DNA of 64,000 nucleotides. Source: Asterias rubens. Its lineage: Eukaryota > Echinodermata > Asteroidea > Forcipulatida > Asteriidae. Below, piece after piece: positions 50,001 to 63,968 of this stretch (position 1 is its first letter; each line of letters begins with the position of its first letter). The notes below the pieces were generated by a model, which did not search any database, had not been told where the DNA came from, and saw only the letters and a program-made list of their open reading frames with translations. The stretch covers positions 8,597,407 to 8,661,406 of the forward strand of contig NC_047082.1 of the NCBI RefSeq assembly GCF_902459465.1, written 5' to 3'. The translations under genes were made by a program, and so were the position numbers.

Positions 50001-51215
50001 ATAATAATATTAAAGACTTGTAATGCGCCCATATCCACCCTGATGGGTGTTCATTGCGCGGTAAACCAAAAACAAACGAAAGAAAATAGACACAACTAAA
50101 TTAGTCTTTGAAATGTCAGGCCATTAATTATTTCTTTGCATAGATGACAAACATTATTTTGATTTTGTTTTAGATTTCCTTCTTGGCTAACCGATCGGCA
50201 AAGGGTGTACGAAGCCTCGGTATGTCCATGAATGGGACAGGTTGGACTCCACCTGGGGCTTACTTCCCCAGAGCGTCTACTCCAAGTATTGCACTGCAAG
50301 CAGTAAGTTCACAAATTCACCCTTTCAGGCATGACATTCTTCTGATTTCCAATCCCCTCACATGTCAGAAAATTAGCAAGATTATTGCTCAATATCCCAA
50401 ACGGGCTAGCTTGGTTGGTTAGTGGCTAGACATTAGCTATAGCAATGAGCAAGTTCGAGTGCACACATTTAGTCGACCCATGTTCTGAGCAGCAATGTAC
50501 GTGCGCAGTGACGAACTCACTTGAAAGACTCGTTTGGAAATCTAGTCAACCATGGTATTCAACACTTCCATTGCCTTCTGCCTTTTCGCTAAAGAGTCAC
50601 TGGTTCCCCTCTGTACTTTACACATGTTAGCATGGAACAGGCTATCGGGACCACTCAAGAAACCAAATGTTCGACCACAGTAGTCAGCAATGGTCGACCA
50701 GCCTGAGTTGGAGTAAAAATAGTCAACCTTTATTTAACCACCGAGCGCACTCGAACCTGCTAATTGTACAGCTGACCATTTTGAGCAATTTGATCTGTAT
50801 TACACTGGCATTAAGTAGTACTTCTGGAATTGTTCATAGCTCATTGTTTTTTGGGAAATGATTTAAAAAGTTGATTTGTCATGAAACTTCCCCCATCCAA
50901 CAGAGTAAGGGTGGCACGGCCAACTTCACGTTCAACCCGCCGGCATCGCAGAAGAAGTCTACCGACCACCGGCGTGTGGTGGCGCTCTACGATTACACCT
51001 CGCAACGATCTGACGAGCTGAACCTCTGCCAGGGCGACTGGATCGTGGTTCTCCACGAAGACAATGAAAATTGGTGGATGGGGCAGCTGGAAAACGGACA
51101 GCAGGGTTACTTTCCGGCCAACTACGTCACTGAAGAACGTAAGAGTGTAGGAGCAGAGATGTGATTCTTCCATTTTCATTTTTCTTTTAACCCCCCCCCC
51201 CCAAAAAAAAAAAAA

Positions 51216-51247
<32 letters not shown>

Positions 51248-52793
51248 GAAAAAAATACACTTATAAATAAAAATAATATAATAAAGTAAAGTAACATAAA
51301 AAAATAAAAAAATAATAGATAAATAAAATAACAAAATTCTGCTTATGTAATGGGGAAGACATAACAGCCGTTTTTGCTGCTCTGAGCATACGTACAGATG
51401 CTCAGTATTGCGCACCTAGTGCTGAGCACTACTGGCGAGCACTTCTTGCAAGAACTGCCAGGACAGTCCAACAGTATCCCATTGAGGTCAAATTTATAAA
51501 ATAGGTAGAACGCCCCCAGATTGCAGAGTAGGGTTTTTAAAACAAGCTTTCATGCTCGCAGGCTTTCACACTTTGCGCTCACAGTTCAGGATTTTTTTTT
51601 TAGCAGCCTGTCACATCCCTGAGTTGGGAAGCGAAAGGAATAATATTTAGGCTAAGTTTGATTTGAAAATGTGTTAATCACAAAACTGAATTTGACCTTA
51701 GGGGCCTTTGAAAGGGAAAGTTGACCTTTGGTTTTGGGAAGTTACTTGAAAGGGCAAAATTTAGATTATTCTTTTGAAATCTTGATCTACATGTAGATCT
51801 TCAAGAGGACAACCCGGAGGAGAGAGGGAGTTACACTGAGATGAGGGAGGAGGGAGTGGATGAGATGGATGGTGACACCACACCACGAAGGAAGACCAAG
51901 ACAAAGAAAGGAAAGAAGGTGAGTCGGATAAAGACATTGTCTTCCTGTCAGTGTTTTTGCAGTATTTTTAATAAACCATTAATAATAATAACAATAATTA
52001 AAGTAATAATAATATAAAATGTATCCGCATCAATTTGACCCACACTGGTGATTCCTGTGATTAATTGGTTGTCGTGGTTACTTACTCCCTAGATGACGGC
52101 GGTAGTGAGTAGAAGTGGTCAACTGAAGATCTTGTCGGCGCCGGAGGACAGTGATTTGGATCTCACCCCAGCAACAAGGTCAGTAAGAAAGCAGAAGCTG
52201 CTAGAGGAAGTTTAAAGCAATGCAATGGCCGTGGGTTCAAATCCCATCCCAGGGGAAATCCCACTTCCAGAAACTCGGGAAAGTCCTGAGTAAACGGTGC
52301 TTTTAAGATACACATTGGCGTATGGGTAAATGCAATAATATTATATTCTTCATCCCCGATGCAAAAACCAACATCTTTTACAACAATTGTTTATTCATGT
52401 TACTTTTGATTTAGCCAAAGAAAAAAGAAGAGAAAACCGTTGGCGCGGGAGCTCGCTCTCGACATGAGCGAAAACACCGACGAAGCGGACACGCCTCGTC
52501 GTCGACGGTCGAGAACACGGTCAAACAGCACGCAACGAAAATTACCATCTACTGTTGATGGGTCGGACGTAGGGATCCCACCGAAGCCACGGAAGAAACG
52601 ATCAAAGAGCGCCGAGGGTTTGCTCTCAAATGATGAGACTGTGGTGGGTTCGAGGTCGGCTCCACGCCTTGCCAAGACGTCCTCGAGGGAAAGACTGTTA
52701 GACCAAGAGGAGGGGGTAGAAGGAAGATCACCGAGGGATAAGAAAGGGGGAAAGAGGAAACAGAAGACAAATCATACTGAGAGAACTGTCTAG
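32017..52793 (+). CDS. AHI1: jouberin (AHI1), WD40-SH3 ciliary protein
   Basis: Jouberin orthologue; the human protein acts at the ciliary transition zone/basal body and its loss causes Joubert syndrome. Exons: 32017-32029, 32523-32588, 33305-33392, 33844-33907, 34138-34391, 34667-34884, 35302-35530, 35817-35912, 36416-36518, 36889-36984, 37171-37269, 38047-38172, 38476-38543, 38636-38764, 39246-39300, 39762-40046, 40469-40610, 41137-41284, 41884-42017, 42917-43057, 43793-43989, 46129-46149, 46977-47132, 48140-48220, 50174-50302, 50904-51138, 51797-51918, 52093-52178, 52415-52793. These give 1319 aa, against 1196 in human, with every exon phase matching. Order: Lys/Glu-rich N-terminus (1-270), conserved domain (about 280-510, e.g. 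[14 protein letters not shown]-type YDFK block), WD40 (about 515-851), linker with coiled stretch (about 880-925), SH3 (about 1069-1124), basic tail. The first exon contributes only four codons, so an upstream 5' UTR exon or start is possible. Confidence 0.94.
32523..35530 (+). other. AHI1: AHI1 exons 2-7: charged N-terminal region
   Basis: Residues about 5-310. Lys runs recur at exon ends: [22 protein letters not shown] and [11 protein letters not shown], separated by acidic stretches ([13 protein letters not shown]). This looks intrinsically disordered and possibly nuclear-localising. Conservation with human jouberin starts in exon 7 at [20 protein letters not shown]. Confidence 0.8.
32929..33285. 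mobile_element. family A MITE, full copy, inverted
   Basis: From AAAGGCAGTAGACACTATTG to ACCAATAGTGTCCACTGCCT, in AHI1 intron 2, ending 20 bp before the exon 3 acceptor. Highly similar to the reverse complements of 5174-5551 and 10577-10957. Confidence 0.85.
35968..36095. repeat. family I palindromic repeat
   Basis: AAATTGCTACGGCTACGGCT against CAGCCGTAGACGTAGCGGGC then AATTT, with ACAACACTCTTAGCAACAGC inside. Related sequence at 17790-17915 and at the ends of 48342-48822. Confidence 0.6.
36562..36690 (+). mobile_element. C-terminal scrap of a non-LTR retrotransposon
   Basis: Translates as [20 protein letters not shown] then [11 protein letters not shown], the familiar C-terminal block of many LINE ORF2 proteins (D.G....EL...M.DR..WR). 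It lies in AHI1 intron 9 in the sense orientation and is in frame with exon 9. Confidence 0.65.
37764..37883. repeat. 120-bp palindrome in AHI1 intron 11
   Basis: GGGGTCGATTTCACAAAGAG with TTAGGA, against TCCTAACTCTTTGTGAAATC with GACCCC. Decayed relative at 7965-8108. Probably a small MITE. Confidence 0.75.
38855..39131 (+). mobile_element. family D repeat, copy 1
   Basis: From CAGGGATGTGATTCCTTC to TATCACATCCCTG (13-bp terminal inverted repeats), with GATTGCAGAGTAGGGCTTTT inside. In AHI1 intron 14, 90 bp after the donor. Confidence 0.65.
39525..39685 (+). mobile_element. family E-like fragment
   Basis: TTTTCTCAAAAAGTAAAGCA, CTTTCACCATTACGTTCTGT and AAACCCTGTAAGTTA; nearly the same segment occurs at 60605-60735. 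Directly upstream of the T-tract acceptor of AHI1 exon 16. Confidence 0.55.
40788..40993. mobile_element. family B MITE copy
   Basis: Decayed copy with GTTGCTAAGCAATTTTC, ATGACTGTGGTACCAGTCG and a right end TTTATGAAATTGG; AHI1 intron 17. The 40205-40400 stretch upstream is a CAAA-rich simple region. Confidence 0.55.
41353..41778. mobile_element. two family A pieces in AHI1 intron 18
   Basis: 41353-41500 is a left half (AAAGGCACTGGACACTATTG). 41510-41778 is an inverted copy (GTCAAAGACCAGTATTCTCT to GGAGCCGTTTCTCACAATG). Together they are a rearranged or tandem pair. Confidence 0.6.
42039..42312 (+). mobile_element. family D repeat, copy 2
   Basis: Starts CAGGGATGTGATTTCTCC 22 bp after the exon 19 donor. 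The right terminus is missing where the next family A element starts at 42312. Contains a TA run at 42238-42254. Confidence 0.65.
42312..42830. mobile_element. family A MITE, inverted, long copy
   Basis: GGACTAGACACCTTTGGTAT to CAATAGTGGCCAGTACCTTT, longer than the others (~520 bp) because of extra sequence including an ATT microsatellite at 42486-42508. It abuts family D copy 2 directly. Confidence 0.7.
43105..43275 (-). mobile_element. family F SINE body, inverted
   Basis: The minus strand carries GACGTAAAGCCACAAGTCCT then GTGTGTTGTGTAATGCACG, GTGCACTTATCAAAAAGAAG and GGGTTCTTCCCGGTGTTGCG, matching the body of 56672-56945. The tRNA head is absent. Confidence 0.7.
43283..43625. mobile_element. 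family E foldback, full copy
   Basis: Arms GATAATGATAGTAGAAAGCT then TCCCTGA, and AAGGGAAGCTTTCCACTATC then ATTACC. Inner arms GCTGAGGTGCTGTAGTTT and AAACTACAGCACCTCAG are also present. About 340 bp, no coding capacity. Confidence 0.75.
44071..44264. mobile_element. family C foldback, copy 1
   Basis: AAGCCCGGTTCATACTTCCT with GCGAATGC, against GCATTCGCAGGAAGTATGAA with CCGGGCTT: a ~28-bp perfect terminal inverted repeat. Copies at 47729-47889 and 49111-49280; a decayed relative at 37305-37430. Confidence 0.85.
45563..45935 (+). mobile_element. tRNA-SINE (family G) split by a MITE (family J)
   Basis: The SINE head GGGCTAGATAGC (from ~45564) is interrupted at 45578 and resumes at 45831 with TCAGTTGGTACAGTGCCAGT and a B box GGTTATTGGTTCAAATCCC. 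The 45578-45830 insert has terminal inverted repeats GGGTGCGTTCGTTAAGCTT and AAAGCTAATCGAATGCACCC. The undisturbed order GGGCTAGATAGCTCAGTTGG is seen at 18452-18515. Confidence 0.75.
46129..46149 (+). other. AHI1: AHI1 21-nt microexon
   Basis: Acceptor GACCACAG, exon encoding ALKQLAK, donor GTAACC, phase 0 on both sides. It follows a 2.1-kb intron and precedes an 0.8-kb intron. It extends the helix-like segment of exon 21. It can be skipped without changing frame, so it may be alternative. Confidence 0.65.
46227..46582 (+). mobile_element. family D repeat, copy 3
   Basis: GGGATGTAATTTCTCC to AATCACATCCCTG, starting 78 bp after the microexon. The inner part has a duplicated inverted block (ATATGGGGTGTTCTATATGG and ATATAGAACACCCCATATTG). 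Confidence 0.7.
47270..47450. mobile_element. SINE scrap joined to an inverted LINE tail
   Basis: 47270-47325 has GCTAGATAGC, GGAGGTTGCAAGTTTCAGTC and CTGCTC. From 47345 the minus strand reads GAACACCCAACAGGTTGGAA then ACGTGCGCATTGCAAGTCTT, the 3' tail also found at 19207-19250. Confidence 0.6.
47729..47889. mobile_element. family C foldback, copy 2
   Basis: AGCCCGGTTCATACTTCCTG with CGAATAC, against ATTCGCAGGGAGTATGAACC with AGGCTTT; AHI1 intron 23. Confidence 0.8.
47968..48022 (+). repeat. 14-bp tandem repeat, about 4 units
   Basis: Unit TTGCCTGTAACTGG repeated, with the last unit diverging at TTGCCTGGAAC. Confidence 0.8.
48342..48822. repeat. family I-bounded inverted segment
   Basis: GATTGTAGCTGAATTGGCGG at one end and TAGCCGCCAATTCAGCCACA at the other frame ~440 bp of low-complexity intron. 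The ends match the family I arm at 17790. Confidence 0.5.
49111..49280. mobile_element. family C foldback, copy 3
   Basis: AAGCCTGGTTCATACTTCCT with GCAAATGC, against TTTGCAGGAAGTATGAACCA with AGCTT; AHI1 intron 24. Confidence 0.8.
49685..49955. mobile_element. family B MITE copy
   Basis: GGGCCGAATTTTATAAAGCT then TGCTTAGCAG-type inner motifs, with a partly duplicated middle (two TTGCTAAGC/GCTAAGCAC blocks). A LINE-type tail on the minus strand (AATGAACACCCATCAGGGTG) follows at 50000-50070. Confidence 0.6.
50904..51138 (+). other. AHI1: AHI1 exon 26: SH3 domain
   Basis: Contains [40 protein letters not shown] and [14 protein letters not shown]. The ALYDY, WW and YFPANYV signatures are intact, so proline-motif binding should be preserved. 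The whole SH3 is encoded by this single exon, as expected for a movable module. Confidence 0.93.
51154..51622 (+). mobile_element. family D repeat, copy 4
   Basis: GAGATGTGATTCTTCCAT to CTGTCACATCCCTG, starting only 16 bp after the SH3 exon donor. The left half is inflated by C/A homopolymers and an AAAT microsatellite (51190-51330). Confidence 0.7.
52208..52345 (+). mobile_element. tRNA-derived SINE fragment
   Basis: B-box-like CCGTGGGTTCAAATCCCATC, then GAAACTCGGGAAAGTCCTGA and CACATTGGCGTATGGG. A related body piece is at 54588-54672 (AACTCGAGAAAGTACTGAGT). Confidence 0.6.
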
Positions 52794-53140
52794 ACTTCTG
52801 TCCAATTAAACGCCTTGAGTTTTGCAAATTTGTGATGGAGTTCAACATCTCGAAAATCAATGGAAAGACTCTCAGACCCAAGAGGAGGGGTTGGAGGGGA
52901 GAGGTTTCCGAAGGATAACAACGGGGGAAAGAGGAATCATACTGAGAAAATAGTTTAGACTTCTGTCCAATTAAACGTCTTCAAGAAAAGAAGTTTTTTT
53001 TTAATTTATCAAGGGCAGTGGACAATCTTGGAAGTTGATGGAAAGACTCCGACCAAGAGGACAGGAGGATTGAAGGCAGATCAATGAAAGAAAGGAATAA
53101 AAGGGGAAAGAGAGAAAATATGAAGTCTTAATTTCTGTTA
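52660..53140 (+). repeat. threefold repeat of AHI1 terminal exon end
   Basis: Copy 1 (about 52686-52815) is the end of the coding exon plus stop and TAGACTTCTGTCCAATTAAA. Copy 2 (52860-52982) repeats GGAAAGACT, CCAAGAGGAGGGG, AAAGAGGAA, ATCATACTGAGA and TAGACTTCTGTCCAATTAAA. Copy 3 (53037-53140) is more decayed (GGAAAGACTC, GACCAAGAGGACA, GGGGAAAGAGAGAAAA). Copies 2 and 3 lie after the stop codon. AATAAA at 53096-53101 is a possible poly(A) signal. Confidence 0.75.
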
Positions 53141-56044
53141 TAATATTTGCTTAGCAGAAATTTGTTAAGCAGTATTTTCTGCTTAGCAGCTCTATGAATT
53201 TTTTTCCCCGTAAAAATCATAAGATTAAAGCGGTTTAATTAATAGCTTGCATGATGGTATTCTGCAACATCAAACATTTTATTTAAAAAACAAAATTCTG
53301 ATTTTATTTTGTATTTATTGTGTTAATTTTGAGTTAATTGCGAAGTGTATTCTGGAAATTTATTCATTTTGCTTTTTAGAATGGACCATTATCTGAAATA
53401 ATTTGGTCTGAAAATTTGGAAGGTCTCAAAATGGTTTAGGGTTTAGTCGATTTTTGTAAAGAATTTTCCCTCAGCCGTCAGAATACGTTGAACTATTACC
53501 AAGGCCACCACCAAAAGCTTGTGATTAACGCAGTGTAAATATTGTAAATATTTGTAAAAGATCATGTACTTTTTATTTATTGTTTTCATCATTTACTATA
53601 TTTTATTTTAACAAAGTTTGATTCACCGAAGGGTTACGTATGTAGAAACGGTGAGAGTGCTCGGTTTGAGGCATATCTTTGTTTTTATACGGACATTTTG
53701 GATGTCTTGCCTTTTCTTACATTTGCCCAGCGTTGCAGAAAAATAGTTTGTGTCTCACTTGTGTAAACGACTGGTTTTGCTTTTCTGGACAAAGTTTAAA
53801 TTCTCAGACCGATTTATACTCCATGTAAATGGATTATACATCCACACAACCATTCCATCGAACCCACATAGATAAAAAGCCCTACCTCCTGTAAAACTTT
53901 ATGGTAAAGTTATTTGTTATCAATGATAAACTTGCTAAGCAAGAAATGAGTAGGGTACCAGCCGATAATATGGTAACTATATGGTATTCTGGCTGGTAAC
54001 CTATTTTTGCTTAGCAATTTTTATTTTTTTATTTTTTTTTGCCCTGCAAGTGAGGATAGTTAGCCTTCCAAATGATGTCATAAGGTCAAAGGTAGACCTC
54101 TTATTGGCCGAGTGATAGCTATGCGCGGCGCGTACACCGGCACAATTCCTTTTTTTCTTTGGCAATAGTTCTGATTCCATGGTACATTCTACTTAGTACT
54201 TCGACACAGCAACTAAATAAACAAACACAATTTTTCGTGCTATATTTTTTGTTAATTAGAAACGTTTTATTATATACACCATGAACAATTTTATACACAT
54301 TTTTTAAAACTTTGTTAAAGGCATTAATTATTGCAGTGTGCTACTATATAAAGTCAAAGTTAAGATGTTGCAAAAGGTTGTTTTTTTTTGTACACAAATC
54401 TGGCCTTAAATAAATGCTTAATAAATAAAATAACCAATTAAATATGCCTCTAAAGTAAAAAATCACTTGATAAGTTCTGCATACGATAAACACATTGGCA
54501 TGTCTGGGGAAAAATGTTGCTTTTTTAAGAGGAAGTTTTTGAATTTTAAAAAGTATCAATTTATTATCAAAGGCACTTAATTAGCTGCTTTCAAAGCTGA
54601 ATTGTCACGGAACTCGAGAAAGTACTGAGTGTATTTTACATATCGGTGCAAGGGTAACATGGGTAAAAACCAAATTGTATAAAGTTAAATTATTTACTTT
54701 CCTTACGTTTAAAAGTGATTCTAACAAGGGTTGCTTTATCAAAGGGAGTATACCGGAATGGTAACGATAAAAATCATCATTGTTTAATTTGAGTCTGAAG
54801 TCTCACTGACTATGTAAGAAATGATAATCTTTTACTACTGTGCAATTAGTTGTGTGCTTTTTTGTCTCTCTAGAAAATTCTACATTGTACTTTTGCGTAG
54901 TCTTGCGAAGTTTGGCTGAACTTCATGGCTTTGCTTACCATGAGCAAATAACTGACGCTTATATCAAGCTTATTTCACAAGTTAACAGGGAACTTTTGCT
55001 TGTGTGCGTGCATACTCCAAGTTACTAGGCATTCTTTTCTTACACAGTTAGTGTAAAAATTTGGTGTGGTGAAAGTAAGCGCAGAATTCAACGGTAAGCA
55101 GAGCCACGAAATTAGGCACTATACAGAGCCTAATTCCATAGCGCTGGCCACAACTGAAAGATGCACAAATTTACGGCACAAAGAATAGACTGTAAATCTA
55201 GCATGTGTTCCAACATTGAGTCCCATTAGAGTTTGTTTCCTTCACACCTCAAAGCAACAAATGTGGGACCCAAATGGTCCCAAAATGTTTGAATTCCTGG
55301 CGAGACATGAACAGTCTACTTTGACATTTACAAAGCCATAAAAATAAGCTGAGTAAAGACAAGGTACCGATACACTTCTTTTGTGTGTACGTGTATTTTA
55401 TTCATCTGTTTTGTATTATTACCTACCGTTAAATGGGACATTTGTTTCCACTGCCTACAGACTGTTGTCATGTTTTCATTTATCTGTGACTAATAAACTT
55501 TTCTGGTATTAAATTTCAATATACCAACTCTTCATTTTAGTAGAATCTGACAAAAACTATTGTTTTTTATTTAAACCCAATGTAATGGGTCACATTATTG
55601 TTAAATTTCATCGTTAGATTTAGTTATGAACTAATAAGTTTTTTAAAAAAGATGCACATTTTGTACAAATGTGCTGATTGATAGTGTAATTTCAAACGAT
55701 TCAATGCGACAGTTTGACAATCAAAATAGATCCGAAGTGACAAAAGAGCAGAGAAAACTCTGCCTCATCTTTTAGATGTGACCTGTATGAAACAAAGTCT
55801 TTAGTTAAAAACACAAATATAAACCCTGTAAACAAAGGGAGATTTTGATTCCACAACTTGGACGAATTCTGTCCTAGTACTCGATAAAGCATTTTTTGTC
55901 TAATACCGAACAAGAAACTAAAATGGTCAAACGCTCCTCTGACCCAACTCGAATCTTCCTGTTGTCTATGTAGTACGAAATGCCACAGATTGTGTGCCAT
56001 CTAATTATAGACAACAATACTGTGGAAACATGCACACTCATACC
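53141..56044. other. AHI1/PPP1R42 tail-to-tail intergenic region
   Basis: Long AT-rich stretch, part of which is probably AHI1 3' UTR. Family B fragments at about 53140-53195 and 53930-54020, a SINE scrap at 54588-54672, and AATAAA near 55491. No additional gene recognised. Confidence 0.5.
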
Positions 56045-56286
56045 AGGGCCCAATTTAATAGAGCTGCTAAGCACCAAAATTTGCTTAGCATTAAATTTCT
56101 GCCTCGATAAAAACTGGATTACCCACAAAATTTTCACATGGTTTTCATGATGAGCAAACATCAGTTGAATACCAGTAACAAGCAAAATGCAACAAATGGA
56201 AATTTGGTTGGTAATCCTGTTTTTATCAAGGAAGAAATGTCATGCTAAGCAAATTGTTGTGCTTAGCAGCGCTATGAAATTGAGCC
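56045..56286. mobile_element. family B MITE, full copy
   Basis: GGGCCCAATTTAATAGAGCT to GCGCTATGAAATTGAGCCC, the closest relative of 3240-3482, including TGAATACCAGTAACAAGCAA in the centre. Confidence 0.8.
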
Positions 56287-56671
56287 CTGATGCTTTGTTG
56301 TTTCTGAATGGGCAAGGGCACCGAGGCATGATCTCATTGGTAAAGGGCACCTCTATGAAGAAATGAGAACATTTCAAGGGGCACCAAGTCAATGACATGG
56401 GGGCAATTGCCTCTGTGAAGTATCAAGCTTGCACACTAGCACTAGCAGTAGGGCTTTAATTACACATGCTGTGAATATCAACAAAACCACTATAGAAAAC
56501 GGGCAATTAGCCCACTATGTTGTCCTGAGCTCACAACAAAAACTTGTTTCAGTTGAACCCATGAACGACATTAAATAAGCTACTGGACGGAGGACACTCA
56601 TTTCAATTTCATCTTTAAATTGTTGAATATCTGACAGACAAACAGTGTACATACATAATGTGGCATGTCAT

Positions 56672-56945
56672 TGCCAAGCCGTTAAGAGCAACGGATTTTA
56701 ACTCTGGTGTTTCTGATCAGCAGAGTGTGGGTTCGAGTCCCAGTCGTGACACTTGTGTTCTATAAGCAAGACAATTGACCATGATGCTTCTTCCTTCAGA
56801 TGGGACGTAAAAACGTTGGTCCTGTGTGCTGTGTAACGCACAAAAAATGACCCAGTGCACTTATCGAAAAAGAGAAGGGGTCCGCCCGGTGTTCTTGGTT
56901 TGATTGGCAGCATATTGCGCCAAAGCACCTCGTTTTTTTTGCGAA
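56672..56945 (+). mobile_element. family F tRNA-SINE, most complete copy
   Basis: tRNA-like head (CCAAGCCGTTAAGAGCAACG, CTGATCAGCAGAGTGTGGGT then TCGAGTCCCAGTCGTGAC), a body with GATGGGACGTAAAAACG and GTGTGCTGTGTAACGCAC, and a 3' end GCATATTGCGCCAAAGCACC then CGTTTTTTTT. About 270 bp. Confidence 0.8.
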
Positions 56946-57040
56946 AGTCCACACTTACAGCTCAAATCAAATAGCACACAGTATTGATGACACAAGTCTG
57001 AACCATAGGTTGCGATCTTTTAAGGGGGTTCATCAAAGAT

Positions 57041-62745
<5,705 letters not shown>

Positions 62746-62949
62746 GATGTCAAACTGGTTTAATCCGGTCCGATCTTGTTGAAACCGGCTTCCATGTGAT
62801 AAGTGGCATCTGGTTCATCTAGGAATGTTTTGTTTTAAAATGCAGGTCCACCAATTTTTATTTGCCAATGAGCATGACGTTGTTCGGAGATGACAACTGG
62901 ATCTCAAGAAGTGTTTCTCATCCCAGCTGTTGCAGTAGATCTCGTCTTC

Positions 62950-63664
62950 CTAAAACTCAATCAAAATATTGAAATTAAACATAACACTTTAAAAAATTAA
63001 CAGATCCATTCAGTATCAATTCAAAGCCTGATCCCCTTGACTTTTTTGCTTTTTATAAATTAATCATGTATTAATTAAAACAAATGCTTGAAATGAATGC
63101 CAATGAGCCAATGATTGTTTTTTTTTTTTTTTTTTTTTTTTTTACAATTTAATTTATTAATAACATAATTCATAAAGCTGTCTGCGCTGAGGAAATTGAC
63201 TGTATCATTCAATTCAAAGAATCAAGGAAAGTAACACTGCTTTCATGAAGTGCAAGATTATTTTATGGCAAAATCATTCTCAGGTAAAACAAAACAATCA
63301 TAAGTTGATGTTTAACTTTAATTTTAAAAGTAAAACTACCTCCATCATGATCATGTCCATCATGATGGATGAGCAACAAATACAATTAATTGTTCGTTGA
63401 CCAGTAAATACAGAATATTAGCAAAAAGTTTCATTCTATTACATGATTGATTTGAAAAAATGTCGATTTTAGCTTACCTTTTTGAACTAATTTCCTTCAG
63501 TAAATTCAGTAAACACACATTATCAAAAGAACTCATCAAGCTAGCTCCAACTAAAATTCCTTACTTTTTTATCATGGTTCATTACACTGCTCCCGGTTGA
63601 TTTAAATCCATTACCTTACGTACGTGTCTGTTGACCGGATACCAGGCGAGCTGCTGCGCAGTCA
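62950..63664. other. presumed PPP1R42 5' UTR intron
   Basis: AT-rich with a 26-bp T run at about 63118-63143. Minus-strand donors (GTACGTAAGG near 63610-63625) could begin a 5' UTR intron ending at 62950. No other gene seen. Confidence 0.4.
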
Positions 63665-63674
63665 GTCACGTGAC
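63665..63674. promoter_or_regulatory. palindromic E-box
   Basis: GTCACGTGAC, a perfect 10-bp palindrome with a CACGTG core (USF/MiT-type bHLH-zip site). It lies between PPP1R42 and the gene starting at 63969. Confidence 0.5.
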
Positions 63675-63684
63675 ATATGTAAAC

Positions 63685-63698
63685 GTTGCTACGGAAAT
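63685..63698. promoter_or_regulatory. X-box-like RFX site
   Basis: GTTGCTACGGAAAT resembles the RFX X-box (GTNRCC, 0-3 bp, RGNAAC): strong left half, right half one or two mismatches. It sits 11 bp from the E-box. RFX factors are the standard activators of ciliary genes, which fits PPP1R42. Confidence 0.4.
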
Positions 63699-63968
63699 GG
63701 GTTATCTTCAGAAACTTTAATATTAAACCATATCTATTGTATAAATGCATTTTTAATAATGTTAAGTAACTCTTTGATATATTATTTACCTCTAAAACTG
63801 TATTTATACATTTGTTAAGATAATAAAAAACAAACCACAAATTTATTAAACGCTGAAAGAGGAGAACGGACTTTTTAGCTGGTAAACACTCAGTAAACTG
63901 CGTCATTGCAGTTGAAATAAAATTTTCTCTGCGTACCAGTGCAGTGATGTAATCGTGGCGAAAGCAAG

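Noticed and set aside
51176..51415. Minus-strand 79-codon frame rich in Phe/Tyr
   Set aside because: Translation of the C/A homopolymer and AAAT microsatellite within family D copy 4.
56680..56752. Candidate tRNA genes (also 18452, 27462, 45831, 59848)
   Set aside because: A and B boxes are present, but acceptor stems do not pair and each continues into a shared SINE body or is truncated.
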